Made by a program: the position numbers and the translations under genes | Notes under the pieces: generated by a model | Told to the model about the DNA's origin: nothing | The model's input: only the letters and a program-made list of their open reading frames with translations | Databases searched by the model: none | Part shown: positions 1 to 8,771 of the stretch, piece by piece | How the letters are laid out: the number at the start of each line of letters is the position of its first letter | Numbering within the stretch: the stretch's first letter is position 1 | Assembly: GCA_938075155.1 (NCBI GenBank) | Contig: CALJGL010000012.1 | Coordinates: 150,591-214,590, forward strand | Direction of reading: 5' to 3' | Origin: UBA12191 sp009937185 | Lineage (GTDB): Bacteria > Planctomycetota > UBA8108 > UBA1146 | DNA length: 64,000 nucleotides

Positions 1-161
1 TCATCGAGCATGACATGAAAAAAGATCCTCCATTGGTGGATGATCTTGCCAAGGGAATCATGGGCCCGAGTGGAAATCTGAGGGCTCCGACGCTGAAAGT
101 CGGAAAGACACTCCTCGTTGGATTTCATGAAGATGCGTACGAACAGGTCATGGGAAAGTGA
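1..161 (+). CDS. Thioredoxin-fold reductase-like protein, C-terminal fragment
   Basis: The window opens inside this gene. The frame starting at base 3 gives 52 codons up to TGA at 159-161. The fragment has an Ala-Pro-Thr turn, a Lys-x-Gly-Lys hairpin and then a Gly-Phe-His-Glu-Asp helix start. That is the usual order of cis-proline loop, last beta hairpin and C-terminal helix in ArsC/Spx- or glutaredoxin-like thioredoxin-fold proteins. The part that would hold the catalytic cysteine lies outside the window, so the reaction cannot be stated. It ends 11 bases before the rhomboid gene and may be cotranscribed with it. Confidence 0.55.
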   Translation, partial: IEHDMKKDPPLVDDLAKGIMGPSGNLRAPTLKVGKTLLVGFHEDAYEQVMGK

Positions 162-172
162 ATTGAGGATTC

Positions 173-1048
173 TTGGGAATTTTTGATCGGGACTATATGA
201 GGGACAGTTCGCCCAGAAGCAGGTTTTTGAGATCTGTATCAGGTCTGCAATTCGTACTAGGCGTGAATATCCTCGTTTTCGTGGCCTGGCAGGTTTTGGG
301 TCGCAGTCTCTTCATGTACCAAAATTTCATGACAGACGTGAGTAACCTCGAAAGTCTGCGTGTTTGGACTCTGCTCACCGCGGCTTTTTCCCATATAGAT
401 CTATGGCACTTTCTCATTAACATGTTGATTCTCTATTCTTTTTCAGCTCCGCTGGAGGCTCGCTGGGGGCGACGAAAATATTTGATGTTTTACTTCGGTG
501 CGGCTCTCTTTTCGTCACTGCTTCATTGTTCAATGACCCTTTTTGGGTTCGCTGATATCCCAGCTCTCGGGGCTTCGGGTGCGGTTTGTGCCATGACTAC
601 TGCTTTTGCGATTTATTATCCCCGTAGAAAAATTTACATTTACGGAATATTGCCAGTACCTGCATGGGCTTGTGCTGCTGCGTTTGTGGCTTTTGACATT
701 AAAGGCCTGCTGGATCAGGCCAATGGTGGTGGTGGTAGTATTGGGCACGCGGCACACCTAGGTGGAGCCATTTTCGCACTGATTGCAATCGGAGTGATCG
801 GGGGGAATTTGACCTCGGGCTTGAAAAAAACGATAGCAAAGAAAAGTTCCACCAGTAGATCGCCTTCAGAGTATTATCCGAGCCGAAGATCCGATTCTCA
901 GGGTGAAGTACCGGAGAGAGATCTTTCTGAAGAGATGAGATTGGACGAGTTACTGCGGAAAGTCAGTACTTCAGGAGTCGACTCCCTCACTGACGAAGAG
1001 CGAGATGACTTACGACGTATTGGCGAAAAACGTAGGTCTGGTCAGTGA
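173..1048 (+). CDS. Rhomboid family intramembrane serine protease
   Basis: This 291-residue membrane protein should cleave transmembrane substrates within the inner membrane. The catalytic dyad is visible: Ser135 in Gly-Ala-Ser-Gly-Ala and His195 in His-Ala-Ala-His-Leu-Gly-Gly. His79 and Asn83 in the His-x-x-x-Asn helix are the likely oxyanion residues. About six membrane segments lie between residues 22 and 212. A charged cytosolic tail (about 215-291) ends in a Leu-rich acidic stretch like the small C-terminal domain of other rhomboids. The start is TTG, four bases after GAGG at 165-168. It is preferred over ATG 197 because the N-terminal Met-Gly-Ile-Phe-Asp-Arg-Asp-Tyr pattern is common in bacterial rhomboids of this type. 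The stop overlaps the next small ORF. Confidence 0.9.
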   Translation: MGIFDRDYMRDSSPRSRFLRSVSGLQFVLGVNILVFVAWQVLGRSLFMYQNFMTDVSNLESLRVWTLLTAAFSHIDLWHFLINMLILYSFSAPLEARWGRRKYLMFYFGAALFSSLLHCSMTLFGFADIPALGASGAVCAMTTAFAIYYPRRKIYIYGILPVPAWACAAAFVAFDIKGLLDQANGGGGSIGHAAHLGGAIFALIAIGVIGGNLTSGLKKTIAKKSSTSRSPSEYYPSRRSDSQGEVPERDLSEEMRLDELLRKVSTSGVDSLTDEERDDLRRIGEKRRSGQ

Positions 1049-1401
1049 AGTTATTCAGGATTCTCTCCGGAATCCTTGATCGTTATGGCCAAAGGCGACG
1101 AGCAAAAAAAGAGCTCAAACTACTTTTTTCAAATCCGAGTCGCCTCGCAGGAACATCTCTCAAACCTTCCCATTTTGGTCGTTGTGATGTGATTGATATC
1201 GAGATGGCTGACAAGGATCTCGTGGCCATCGTTTTTCAGATCATTCGTCATCCCAGACCACATCCTTTTTCTCGCCAGCATCATTTGGTGGCGGAGAGAT
1301 GGAGGGTCGATCTCCTGTCTGACACTGTTGAAAGAGCCGGTTCTGTTAATCTGAGCCGATTAAGGGGAGAAGATGGAGATCCACCAGGTTCTTTTCCTTG
1401 A
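1045..1401 (+). CDS. Small hypothetical protein, translationally coupled to the rhomboid gene
   Basis: This is a 118-residue ORF whose GTG start overlaps the rhomboid stop codon as GTGA, an arrangement typical of coupled translation. The N-terminus is very basic (residues 13-24 rich in Arg and Lys). The remainder has a plausible amino-acid mix but no motif, signal peptide or membrane helix that I recognise. There is no good ribosome-binding site apart from the overlap. It could be a real small protein or a chance open frame. The absence of stops over 118 codons and the tight overlap slightly favour a gene. Confidence 0.4.
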   Translation: MKLFRILSGILDRYGQRRRAKKELKLLFSNPSRLAGTSLKPSHFGRCDVIDIEMADKDLVAIVFQIIRHPRPHPFSRQHHLVAERWRVDLLSDTVERAGSVNLSRLRGEDGDPPGSFP

Positions 1402-1460
1402 CCTGAAGGGGGGATCGGTGTGAGGATCAGCGATTGGAACAATCACGAAAAGAGGCAGAA

Positions 1461-2504
1461 ATGGAACTATTAAAAGAACTCTGTGAAGCCCACGGTGCAC
1501 CCGGATTTGAAGATCGAATCCGTGCGATATTCCGTCGGGAAATCGAAGCTTATGTCGATCGCATCGAAGTCGATGGAATCGGCAACTGTATTGCGATCAA
1601 GGAAGGAAAGCCCGGGAGTCCTAAGGTGATGCTTGCTGGCCACCTCGATGAGATTGGCTTTGTGGTCAAGCACATTGACGATCGTGGATTTTTGAGACTG
1701 TCTCCTTTGGGTGGGTTTGACCCCAAAACACTGATAGCCAAACGAGTCACAGTCAACACCAGTAATGGCGAAGAGATTACAGGGATGATTGGGTCCAAGC
1801 CGATTCATATCATGACCCCCGAGGATCGCAAAAAGATGCCGACGGTACCGGAGCTCTTTGTTGATGTCAGTTTGACAAAAGAAGAAGCCCAGTCACGAAT
1901 AGAGATCGGTGATCCTGTTACCCTCAAACAGAGCTTTGAAGTTAACGGGAGTCGATGCAGCGGAAAGAGTTTGGACAACCGGGTTTCGATTTACACCCTT
2001 ATCGAAGCGGTGAAGAGATACAGCAATGACAATGTGTCTGTCTACGCAGTGGCGACCACTCAGGAAGAAGTGGGCTTGCGAGGGGCAATGACCGCTTCTC
2101 ACAGAATCGAACCTGACTGTGGAATCGCTATCGACGTTACTCTTGCATGCGATATTCCTGGGGCGACAGAGCACGAAAGAATTTCGGCACTGGGTGCAGG
2201 GGTCGCTATCAAGATTCACGATAGTTCCAGTATTTCAAATCCAAAGATGGTTCGCGCCATGAGGAACATTGCACGTGAGCAAGATATCCCTTTCCAGATG
2301 GAAATTCTCACTGCTGGTGGAACAGATGCGGGCGGCATTCAACGTGGAGGATCCGCTGTGCCTGCCATCACTCTCTCTGTCCCCTGTCGATATGTACACA
2401 CAGTGGTAGAGACGATCGATTCAGGAGATCTGGAAGCCACCGTGGCACTGTTGGCAAACTTCCTCAATCAGGCCCACGAGATTGATCTGGGATACGATTC
2501 CTAG
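1461..2504 (+). CDS. M42 family metallo-aminopeptidase
   Basis: This 347-residue cytosolic dinuclear-metal aminopeptidase of the M42 (glutamyl aminopeptidase/FrvX/TET) family should trim N-terminal residues from peptides. All expected residues are present: His61 and Asp63 in Gly-His-Leu-Asp-Glu-Ile-Gly-Phe, bridging Asp172, catalytic Glu202 next to Glu203 in Thr-Gln-Glu-Glu-Val-Gly, Asp225, and His313. ATG 1461 is chosen because AGAGG lies about five bases upstream; an in-frame TTG at 1434 would add nine residues. The stop is shared with the convergent rsmD gene through a 4-base CTAG overlap. Confidence 0.93.
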   Translation: MELLKELCEAHGAPGFEDRIRAIFRREIEAYVDRIEVDGIGNCIAIKEGKPGSPKVMLAGHLDEIGFVVKHIDDRGFLRLSPLGGFDPKTLIAKRVTVNTSNGEEITGMIGSKPIHIMTPEDRKKMPTVPELFVDVSLTKEEAQSRIEIGDPVTLKQSFEVNGSRCSGKSLDNRVSIYTLIEAVKRYSNDNVSVYAVATTQEEVGLRGAMTASHRIEPDCGIAIDVTLACDIPGATEHERISALGAGVAIKIHDSSSISNPKMVRAMRNIAREQDIPFQMEILTAGGTDAGGIQRGGSAVPAITLSVPCRYVHTVVETIDSGDLEATVALLANFLNQAHEIDLGYDS

Positions 2505-3091
2505 GAACTCGATTTCGCTTTCGACCAAAAAATCAGACTGGTATCGCCATAGCGGCGTCCTTCCTGGGCCTCAAGCCCCGGGGGGGGCGCCGCTATTTCT
2601 TCTCTGGAAGGGTATTCCATGATGAGAAGTCCACCGGCATTGAGCCAGGCTCCGCCCGCGAGTTGTGTCGCTAACGTCCAGGGCTTTGATTGTGGGCCTG
2701 AATAATCGGGGAAGGGTGGATCCAGAAGGATCACATCGAAACCTGAACCAGGAGGATTTGGGCGCAGTCGGTAAGCGTCTTTCACCATGATTTTACATTG
2801 GGCTTCGACGCCGAGTTTCCGAAGGTTCGCTTTCAGGATTTCTAAGACGTCTTTATTTTTTTCAATCAGGATCGATTGTCGTGCACCCCGAGATATCGCT
2901 TCTATTCCGAGTGCTCCCGAACCTGCAAAAACATCGAGAACACGTGCGGATAAGATTTGATCTTGAAGACGATTAAAGAGAGCCTCACGCACCCGGGTTC
3001 TCATGGGTCGGACAGCGAGACCTTCGAGAACCTGAACACTTTTACCTTTAAGGTGTCCGCTACCCAGACGAATGGAACCTTTGCGTGACAT
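2501..3091 (-). CDS. rsmD: 16S rRNA (guanine-966 N2)-methyltransferase
   Basis: This 196-residue class I methyltransferase should transfer a methyl group from AdoMet to N2 of G966 (E. coli numbering) of 16S rRNA. Visible marks are the N-terminal RsmD pattern with Gly-x-Leu-Lys-Gly and Arg-Pro-Met-Arg-Thr-Arg-Val-Arg-Glu-Ala-Leu-Phe, the AdoMet loop Asp-Val-Phe-Ala-Gly-Ser-Gly, and the catalytic Asp-Pro-Pro-Phe. Its length is normal for the family. It follows the cNMP-binding gene by 15 bases on the same strand, so the two are probably cotranscribed. Confidence 0.93.
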   Translation of the reverse strand: MSRKGSIRLGSGHLKGKSVQVLEGLAVRPMRTRVREALFNRLQDQILSARVLDVFAGSGALGIEAISRGARQSILIEKNKDVLEILKANLRKLGVEAQCKIMVKDAYRLRPNPPGSGFDVILLDPPFPDYSGPQSKPWTLATQLAGGAWLNAGGLLIMEYPSREEIAAPPPGLEAQEGRRYGDTSLIFWSKAKSSS

Positions 3092-3106
3092 AAACCGAAA
3101 TCGTGT

Positions 3107-3544
3107 CTATGAAACGAGACGATTGTCAGATGCGGCGAGTCTTTGAGCGAGAATTGTGGCCATATTTCGAATCACCTTGTAGGCCACGAGGTCACCTTCA
3201 TCGAGCAGTTTCTGGAAGGGGGCTGCAGGTATTTTCTTGAGACGACCATCCTCGACACACATGACAGTAGCGGAACGCATTTCGTTACTGATGAGAGACA
3301 TCTCTCCAAAGAAAGAGAGAGACTCAAGTCTCCCCAAAACTTCATTGCGATTCCCCGACTTGAGGACTTCAAAAGCACCGGCACTGATGATGTAGAATCC
3401 ATCCCCCGGCGTATTCTGAAGAACGACGGTGTCGCTCTTTTTAGCGACAATGTCTTCAGAGATGCGCATCAGGTTTTGAATTTCAGTGGGTTCCAAGCCT
3501 TTGAATAGAGGCACAGTTTGGAAACTCTCGATGTATTCATTCAT
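3107..3544 (-). CDS. Cyclic nucleotide-binding domain protein
   Basis: This 145-residue protein consists almost wholly of one cNMP-binding domain. The phosphate-binding cassette is recognisable as Phe-Gly-Glu-Met-Ser-Leu followed by Arg-Ser-Ala-Thr-Val. No DNA-binding helix-turn-helix follows, so it is not a complete Crp/Fnr regulator. It may be a stand-alone sensor acting on a partner. ATG 3544 is preferred to the upstream in-frame start because GGGAG lies six bases before it. It is upstream of rsmD in the same direction, and nothing in the neighbourhood identifies its target. Confidence 0.85.
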   Translation of the reverse strand: MNEYIESFQTVPLFKGLEPTEIQNLMRISEDIVAKKSDTVVLQNTPGDGFYIISAGAFEVLKSGNRNEVLGRLESLSFFGEMSLISNEMRSATVMCVEDGRLKKIPAAPFQKLLDEGDLVAYKVIRNMATILAQRLAASDNRLVS

Positions 3545-3715
3545 GAAATTCTCCCGTGGGTATGCTGTCGTAATTGTCACCGTTGGTTGCGAATCCCGGA
3601 GGTTTCCCTAAAGAAATCTGTGGAATAGGCATTTCTAAACGAATGAATAGAGTATCCGGCACATTGAGGGTCTGCAACGTCAGCAAATGGGACATGCTCT
3701 AATAATGGAGTCAAT

Positions 3716-4774
3716 TTATGGGCTTTCGGCCATGTCTTCTTGAGTGGCGGCGACCCACCAGGGTTCCAAATCGTCGGGTAGTGGGGCTTCGAATCGCATG
3801 GATTTGCCATTTACCGGATGTTTCAAGTGTAGTTTCCATGCGTGTAGAGCATGCCGCTCCAAAAGAGAATGAGGCTGATTTTTCCCCAGTTGGGATAATT
3901 CGAGCTTTCGTTCTCTGCCATAGAGGTAGTCACAAAGAATAGGATGCCCGATCGCTCGTAAGTGGATGCGAATCTGGTGAGTTCGCCCTGTTCTCGGAAA
4001 GCAATGGAACCAGCAGACCGGCTTTTTTAAATCTGGAAAGGTGGCCTTGAGTTTCCAAGCGGTGAAGGACTGACGGGCATCGCTGTCATGGCGTACGGTC
4101 CATTTTTTTGTATCCGTAAATGACCGAGCCAGAGGCAGGTCAATTTCACCCGATTTTTTTTCAGGAACATCATGGCAAAGAGCGAGGTATTCCTTGGAGA
4201 CTTCCCGGTCATGAAACTGACGAGAGAGTTCTCTGTGCGCGTTATTTGTTCTTGCGACCACCATCACACCAGAAGTTTCTCGGTCTAGTCTGTGAACTAT
4301 TCCAGGACGATCAGATTCTCCTACCGTTGAGATATCGTCGGCATGTCCCAGTAACGCATTCACCAGTGTGCCTTCTGGTGGAGCTCCGGGAGAAGGATGG
4401 ACGATCATGCCTGCCGGCTTGGAAATAATTAGAATATGTTCATCTTGAAAGAGAACATCGAGGGGAATGTTTTCAGGAAGTGGAGTCAATGATGGGGGAG
4501 GAGGGGGTGCAAAAATAATACAGTCCCCTGAGCTCAATTTTCGCGCAGCTTTTTTGGTGACGGTACCATTGATGGAGACGGTCCCCACTTCGATGAGTTT
4601 TCGAAGTGAGGATCGAGAATAGTCTTTATTGTGATGGGCTAACCAACTGTCGAGTCGATCCCCGTCCGCTTCCGGAGATACCACCGATTCTCTGGGTGGA
4701 GGAGAACCGGGGATCTCAGGGGAGAGCGCTTCTTCAGCGTCCGGAGTCACTGGGTTCGCTTTGTCCGGAGTCAC
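3716..4774 (-). CDS. RluA/RluD family RNA pseudouridine synthase
   Basis: This protein isomerises uridine to pseudouridine in RNA, most likely 23S rRNA. A proline- and acid-rich leader (residues 1-35) is followed by an S4 RNA-binding domain (about 37-95) and the catalytic domain, with the signature His-Arg-Leu-Asp-Arg-Glu-Thr-Ser-Gly containing the catalytic Asp and a later Arg-Thr-Gly-Arg-Thr-His-Gln-Ile-Arg. The start is uncertain. GTG 4774 gives 352 residues and overlaps the upstream gene by 41 bases within a 24-base tandem repeat. GTG 4684 gives about 322 residues, the usual RluD length, just ahead of the S4 domain. Neither has a strong ribosome-binding site. Confidence 0.9.
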   Translation of the reverse strand: MTPDKANPVTPDAEEALSPEIPGSPPPRESVVSPEADGDRLDSWLAHHNKDYSRSSLRKLIEVGTVSINGTVTKKAARKLSSGDCIIFAPPPPPSLTPLPENIPLDVLFQDEHILIISKPAGMIVHPSPGAPPEGTLVNALLGHADDISTVGESDRPGIVHRLDRETSGVMVVARTNNAHRELSRQFHDREVSKEYLALCHDVPEKKSGEIDLPLARSFTDTKKWTVRHDSDARQSFTAWKLKATFPDLKKPVCWFHCFPRTGRTHQIRIHLRAIGHPILCDYLYGRERKLELSQLGKNQPHSLLERHALHAWKLHLKHPVNGKSMRFEAPLPDDLEPWWVAATQEDMAESP

Positions 4775-5510
4775 TGGGTTCGCTTTGTCCGGAATCAGCA
4801 GGATTCTGAGGGATTGTCGCTGGATCAGAATCTCCGAAGTCGACTTTCGGCTCTTCGTTCACAGTCGTCGCAGCACCACCACCCGCCGTTTCATCAGCTG
4901 CTTCATCAGCCGGTACAGCGGCTCCACGAACAGACGTAGGCGTATCACCCGCAGGCGTAGCCGTGCCCTCAGCAGGCGCTTCAGTTTCGATCACCTCTAC
5001 AACCGGGGGGTCCGGAAGTGTGAATGTTGCATTGGAGGTGATGGTCGAACTGTATTCCATGATGCGAGTATTGATGAGCATGTCACTGGGGAATTTTTTG
5101 CTCGCATTTTCGAGCAACTTGAGAGTTGCGTTTCGCAAGTCTGCGTCGTCCTGGTTCCACATCCAGGTACTCACTCTGGAGTATGCGTAGGCTTCTACCG
5201 GTGTTCCTTCAAGTTCATCAAGAAGAGCAGGGTAGTTCGATAAGACGAGCTCTTTTTCCTGAGCGAGACACGCATCGATTTGATCATTCCAGCTTTGAAT
5301 CTTTTGCTCTTCGATTCGACCCAAAAGTGATGGGAGGGAAATCAATGCGAGAAGGAAAAGGACTCCGACTACCAAGGTGGTTGAATTGGTTTTCGCCGCA
5401 TCCACCACACCTGACGTTGCATCCTCAAGAGTCTTTTCTAGATCTTGGGATTCGTCGGTATCAGTACTTCGATTTTTTTTCTCTGGGCGTCCGGGACCAT
5501 TGTTTGCCAT
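4734..5510 (-). CDS. Membrane-anchored hypothetical protein with acidic Pro/Ala-rich tail
   Basis: This 258-residue protein has a polar N-terminus, one membrane helix (about residues 45-65), and then a helical region (about 66-160) that could be TPR-like, as in YfgM-type proteins. The C-terminal 90 residues are rich in Ala, Pro, Glu and Thr, with low complexity. The tail ends in two copies of Ser-Gly-Gln-Ser-Glu-Pro-Ser-Asp, encoded by a perfect 24-base tandem repeat. I do not recognise the family. The topology suggests a periplasmic helical domain held at the inner membrane. It is followed by the pseudouridine synthase gene and preceded by a lipoprotein gene 36 bases away. Confidence 0.75.
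   Translation of the reverse strand: MANNGPGRPEKKNRSTDTDESQDLEKTLEDATSGVVDAAKTNSTTLVVGVLFLLALISLPSLLGRIEEQKIQSWNDQIDACLAQEKELVLSNYPALLDELEGTPVEAYAYSRVSTWMWNQDDADLRNATLKLLENASKKFPSDMLINTRIMEYSSTITSNATFTLPDPPVVEVIETEAPAEGTATPAGDTPTSVRGAAVPADEAADETAGGGAATTVNEEPKVDFGDSDPATIPQNPADSGQSEPSDSGQSEPSDSGR
4741..4788. repeat. 24-base perfect tandem repeat (two copies)
   Basis: Bases 4741-4764 and 4765-4788 are identical 24-mers beginning CCGGAGTCACTGGG, and a third copy starts (CCGGA) before diverging. On the minus strand the repeat encodes the last residues of the membrane-anchored protein in one frame and, in another frame, the first residues of the longest form of the pseudouridine synthase. Each copy carries an in-frame GTG for the latter (4774 and 4750). 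Confidence 0.95.
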
Positions 5511-5546
5511 GAAGGTGTTATTCTCCTCAACTCCATTAAGGGTTGG

Positions 5547-6017
5547 TCAGGAATCGACACCGATCCTGACGATGAGTCTCGTTACGTAGTACTCGCCATT
5601 TTGATCTGGCATTCTGCGAACGAGAACTTCTGCGTACTCATCATTCTTAGAATAACGTAACTGAGTTTCTCCTGCATCGTTACTGTCAGAAACGAACTCC
5701 CAGCCGTGAATCGGCATTTGCTGTTTGTACCAAGAAGAAATCTCGGTTATCGGACGATCGCCCCAGTAAATGACCTCTACGGACCGCATAGGAAGGGGAG
5801 CATCCTGGAATTTCAGGTATGACCAAGAGTTTGGATCGAGATCGAATCCAAAAGGAGCCGGGATATCATCGGGTTGATGTTGCTCCACGACGTTGATGGA
5901 ATCCTCAACAGGAACAAATCCTGCGCAGCCCATGGTCACAACGAGGCCTAGAGCCAAAAACAACCCGAGGACGGGTCGAGATGCATGAAAAGCAATAAAA
6001 CTTCGAATATCGGTCAT
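5547..6017 (-). CDS. Hypothetical lipoprotein
   Basis: This 156-residue exported protein has an N-terminal hydrophobic stretch ending in Val-Thr-Met-Gly-Cys, a lipobox with the lipidated cysteine near residue 31. Residue +2 is Ala, compatible with outer-membrane sorting by a Lol system. The mature part contains the segment Ile-Ser-Ser-Trp-Tyr-Lys-Gln-Gln followed by a His-Gly-Trp-Glu turn and mixed strands. I cannot name the family. The start is supported by AGGAGG six bases upstream. It lies 36 bases ahead of the membrane-anchored gene on the same strand, so the two probably form an operon and could work together in the envelope. Confidence 0.8.
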   Translation of the reverse strand: MTDIRSFIAFHASRPVLGLFLALGLVVTMGCAGFVPVEDSINVVEQHQPDDIPAPFGFDLDPNSWSYLKFQDAPLPMRSVEVIYWGDRPITEISSWYKQQMPIHGWEFVSDSNDAGETQLRYSKNDEYAEVLVRRMPDQNGEYYVTRLIVRIGVDS

Positions 6018-6204
6018 TTCAGACCTCCTGATTCAACTGTGCAAGATTCCCTATCGGGATGTTCGAGTGCGGTTGCCTCCGAACCTCCCCGAAGGATAAT
6101 CCGAATAGAGAGCCGAGGCGAGAACCCGACCGAGGAATCCATGAAGTGTTTCTGAACTTGAGGCCCGCCCAAATCGATCCAGCATTCTGAAGAGGACAAA
6201 AGGT

Positions 6205-7509
6205 ATGTTAAGTGCCCTATACGGTGCTTTGAGTGAACTTCTCAGACATCCGGTCCGAACATTATTGATCTGTCAGGGAATATTGTGGTCTGTCACCCTG
6301 ATGGTGGCCCCTGCGGCGATTCTTGAGGGTTCCAGAACTGCCGCGATCGAAAGGTCCTCAGAACTGGGTACAGACCGGATTCAGATCGAATCTGACGCCG
6401 GGGCGGATCGTTCTATCGATACCGAGGACGTCAAAGATCTTCGTGAAAAGTTGCTTGAGACGGATCCTGACAGTTTTGTGAGTGGAATCTCTGCAGCGGA
6501 CGCTCTTTTCAATGGTGAAAAAAAGATGCGAGGTTGGGTTCTGTATTCCGATTCGGAAGAGCTCTCTGCACGATCTATGAAAATGTTGGCAGGCCGCTGG
6601 TTTCAGAGCGGCTCTGATCTTGCAGAAGTGGTCGTTGAGGAAAATCTTGTCGAGGTTCTGCTGGGATCTACTGGGCAGGCAGAGGGTTTGCTGGGTAAGG
6701 AGCTGTGGATTTCTCCGCAACGATTTGGATTTGTGAGAGTGGACTTACAGTCTTCCTCTGAGAGTTCGACTCCTTTTATCGTTTCTGGGGTCGTCGCGAA
6801 GCCCAAGGGAATCGATCCTTTAGGGTTCGACAAGGATCACACTTTCTCCGACATGGTCGAGGGGGTCCTGAAGATGTTGGGGGTCGCTCCAGACTCTGCT
6901 CCTTGGCTTGACGAAGGAGTGTCTGTTCATATTGATCGAAATGCTTCTCCCGAAATCGATCGGGAAGTGGACTGGACTGTTGTTTCTACAAACCCATCTC
7001 GTATTACCGAAATGGGTGCACTTGTAGAAGAGAGTTTGATTCGGCGTGGTTGTTCTCCTTTGATTTACAGTAATGCAGCGTGGGCCGTACTGGCCAGTCC
7101 AGAGCTCGATGGATATCTGGTTCTTCATGATGTTTTCTTTCTGATTTCGGCACTCACCGGATTGGTTGTGTTGGCGAATCTCCTACTGTTAACCGGTAGG
7201 CGAAGACGTGCAGAAGTGGGTTTGCGTCGGGCAGAAGGCGCCACTCGGGTAGATATTTTCAGCCAGTTTTTCTTTGAGGGATTAATCATCGCTTTATTGG
7301 GTGCACTTTTGGGTGCAGCTGCAGGTGTCGGACTCGCGGAAATCCGTGTGCTTATCGGTCCGTCGGAATTGCTCGAAGTGGTTTGGCCCTGGTGGACGAT
7401 CATGAAGTCGGCCTTATTGGTAACAGCGGGTGCAGCATTGGCTTCCGCAGGGCCAGCATGGACTGTGAGTGGTGTGGACCCTGCTCTCCTTCTGAGTGAG
7501 AGGCGATAG
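6205..7509 (+). CDS. ABC transporter permease, MacB/FtsX type (first)
   Basis: This 434-residue inner-membrane protein has the MacB/FtsX plan: one membrane helix near residues 18-38, a large periplasmic domain (about 40-300), then three helices (about 305-325, 355-380 and 392-412). The cytosolic loop Gly-Leu-Arg-Arg-Ala-Glu-Gly-Ala between the second and third helices is the conserved FtsX-fold coupling motif. Such permeases do not translocate through the bilayer. They act as mechanotransmitters that move periplasmic substrates or activate periplasmic partners. It starts a six-gene rightward operon and overlaps or abuts the second permease. AGAGG lies nine bases before the ATG. Confidence 0.88.
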   Translation: MLSALYGALSELLRHPVRTLLICQGILWSVTLMVAPAAILEGSRTAAIERSSELGTDRIQIESDAGADRSIDTEDVKDLREKLLETDPDSFVSGISAADALFNGEKKMRGWVLYSDSEELSARSMKMLAGRWFQSGSDLAEVVVEENLVEVLLGSTGQAEGLLGKELWISPQRFGFVRVDLQSSSESSTPFIVSGVVAKPKGIDPLGFDKDHTFSDMVEGVLKMLGVAPDSAPWLDEGVSVHIDRNASPEIDREVDWTVVSTNPSRITEMGALVEESLIRRGCSPLIYSNAAWAVLASPELDGYLVLHDVFFLISALTGLVVLANLLLLTGRRRRAEVGLRRAEGATRVDIFSQFFFEGLIIALLGALLGAAAGVGLAEIRVLIGPSELLEVVWPWWTIMKSALLVTAGAALASAGPAWTVSGVDPALLLSERR

Positions 7510-7511
7510 TG

Positions 7512-8771
7512 ATGTCTCTAATGAAGGATGGAATGATTCGGATTCGGCGAAGTCCCATGCGTGCCATCTTGGTGACTTTAACCTTTGCTTTGGGCTTCTC
7601 AGCAGTTGTGGCCATCGTGGGCACCATCGAGGGAGGGCGCCGAGCCATCGGCAATGATTTAGAAGCATTGGGTTCAGATTTGTTGGCTCTCGTCAATCCG
7701 GTGGAGTTAGGCACAGTGAGTTTGGGAAGAGTGACCGAAGGATCTCCGGTGACTTCTCAAGACATCCCTTCCATCAAAACGGCATTAGGTTCTGAGGTCG
7801 AAACGATATCCCCGTTATTGGTGAATTTAGGATTGACCACATATGGAGAGATTTCGTGGAGACATACGATGGTTGCCACGACTCCGGGTTTTCTTTCGGT
7901 TCTCCGTTCAGGGATGCTGAAGGGACGATTCTTGGAAGAGTCAGACCGATGGCCCGACGATCGTGAGGGTATCGTTCCCGTTGCGATCGACGAAGCATTG
8001 GCGCTGAAGTTTTTCACTTCAGCGGAGTACGCTATGGGACGACGATTTCGTTCGATTCGATCTGGGATCCCATTCACTTGCGAAATTATCGGAGTAGTGG
8101 GTGATCCTCTTCTGCTGCGTCAGCATCTGAGTTCCTTTGATGCCACTTCTCGTGCTCGTTCTATTCCTGCCCGTAGGTTGGAGTTTTTGAATTTGTACAT
8201 GCCTTGGAGAGAAGGAATAGATCAACCTACGGTTACCATTTTGGATGTCGATACTGTCGATAAAGTCGACGGTGTGAAGTCTCGACTGGATCAATGGGTT
8301 GAAGATAATGACAAGGGTGTATACCTACATGTTCAAAAGCAATGGACAGCGATCATTCTACAAATGGTGGATCGGTTTAGTGGGTTGGGGCATTTCATCT
8401 GGGTATTGGGATTGACCATTGTATTGATACTGACAGCGACCATTTCATTATTAGCGATCGATGAGAGCATGGAAGAAGTCGCTCTGAGAAGAGCCGAGGG
8501 AGCCCGAGTGTCACAAGTCATTACGCCTGTTTTTCTAGAAGCAGGAATGTTGTCACTATTGGCGTTGTTCCCTGGATATTGGGTAGGGCTTTCTATCATT
8601 GAGTGGGGTGTTCAACCCGTCTTGGGATGGGAGGCGTGGCTGCCGCTCGAAATGATTCTGGGAGTTTCCAGCGCTCTCGTAGTGACGGCGATGTTGAGCG
8701 CCGTCCTTCCGGCATATCGAGTGGCAACGCTTGATCCTGCCCCGGTACTTTGTGGACGGAGAGACATTTGA
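7512..8771 (+). CDS. ABC transporter permease, MacB/FtsX type (second)
   Basis: This 419-residue paralogue of the preceding gene has the same plan: helix 1 near residues 20-42, a periplasmic domain to about 285, then three helices. The FtsX coupling motif reads Ala-Leu-Arg-Arg-Ala-Glu-Gly-Ala. The two permeases probably form a heterodimer with the ATPase encoded next. ATG 7512 is chosen, just after the upstream stop at 7507-7509, with GAGAGG eight bases before it; GTG 7509 is an alternative one codon upstream. The 3' end overlaps the ATPase start. Confidence 0.88.
   Translation: MSLMKDGMIRIRRSPMRAILVTLTFALGFSAVVAIVGTIEGGRRAIGNDLEALGSDLLALVNPVELGTVSLGRVTEGSPVTSQDIPSIKTALGSEVETISPLLVNLGLTTYGEISWRHTMVATTPGFLSVLRSGMLKGRFLEESDRWPDDREGIVPVAIDEALALKFFTSAEYAMGRRFRSIRSGIPFTCEIIGVVGDPLLLRQHLSSFDATSRARSIPARRLEFLNLYMPWREGIDQPTVTILDVDTVDKVDGVKSRLDQWVEDNDKGVYLHVQKQWTAIILQMVDRFSGLGHFIWVLGLTIVLILTATISLLAIDESMEEVALRRAEGARVSQVITPVFLEAGMLSLLALFPGYWVGLSIIEWGVQPVLGWEAWLPLEMILGVSSALVVTAMLSAVLPAYRVATLDPAPVLCGRRDI

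Noticed and set aside
6014..6199. 61-codon minus-strand frame that overlaps the lipoprotein start by ATGA
   Set aside because: TTG start without a ribosome-binding site in a divergent promoter region. The lipoprotein has its own strong AGGAGG, so coupling is not needed.
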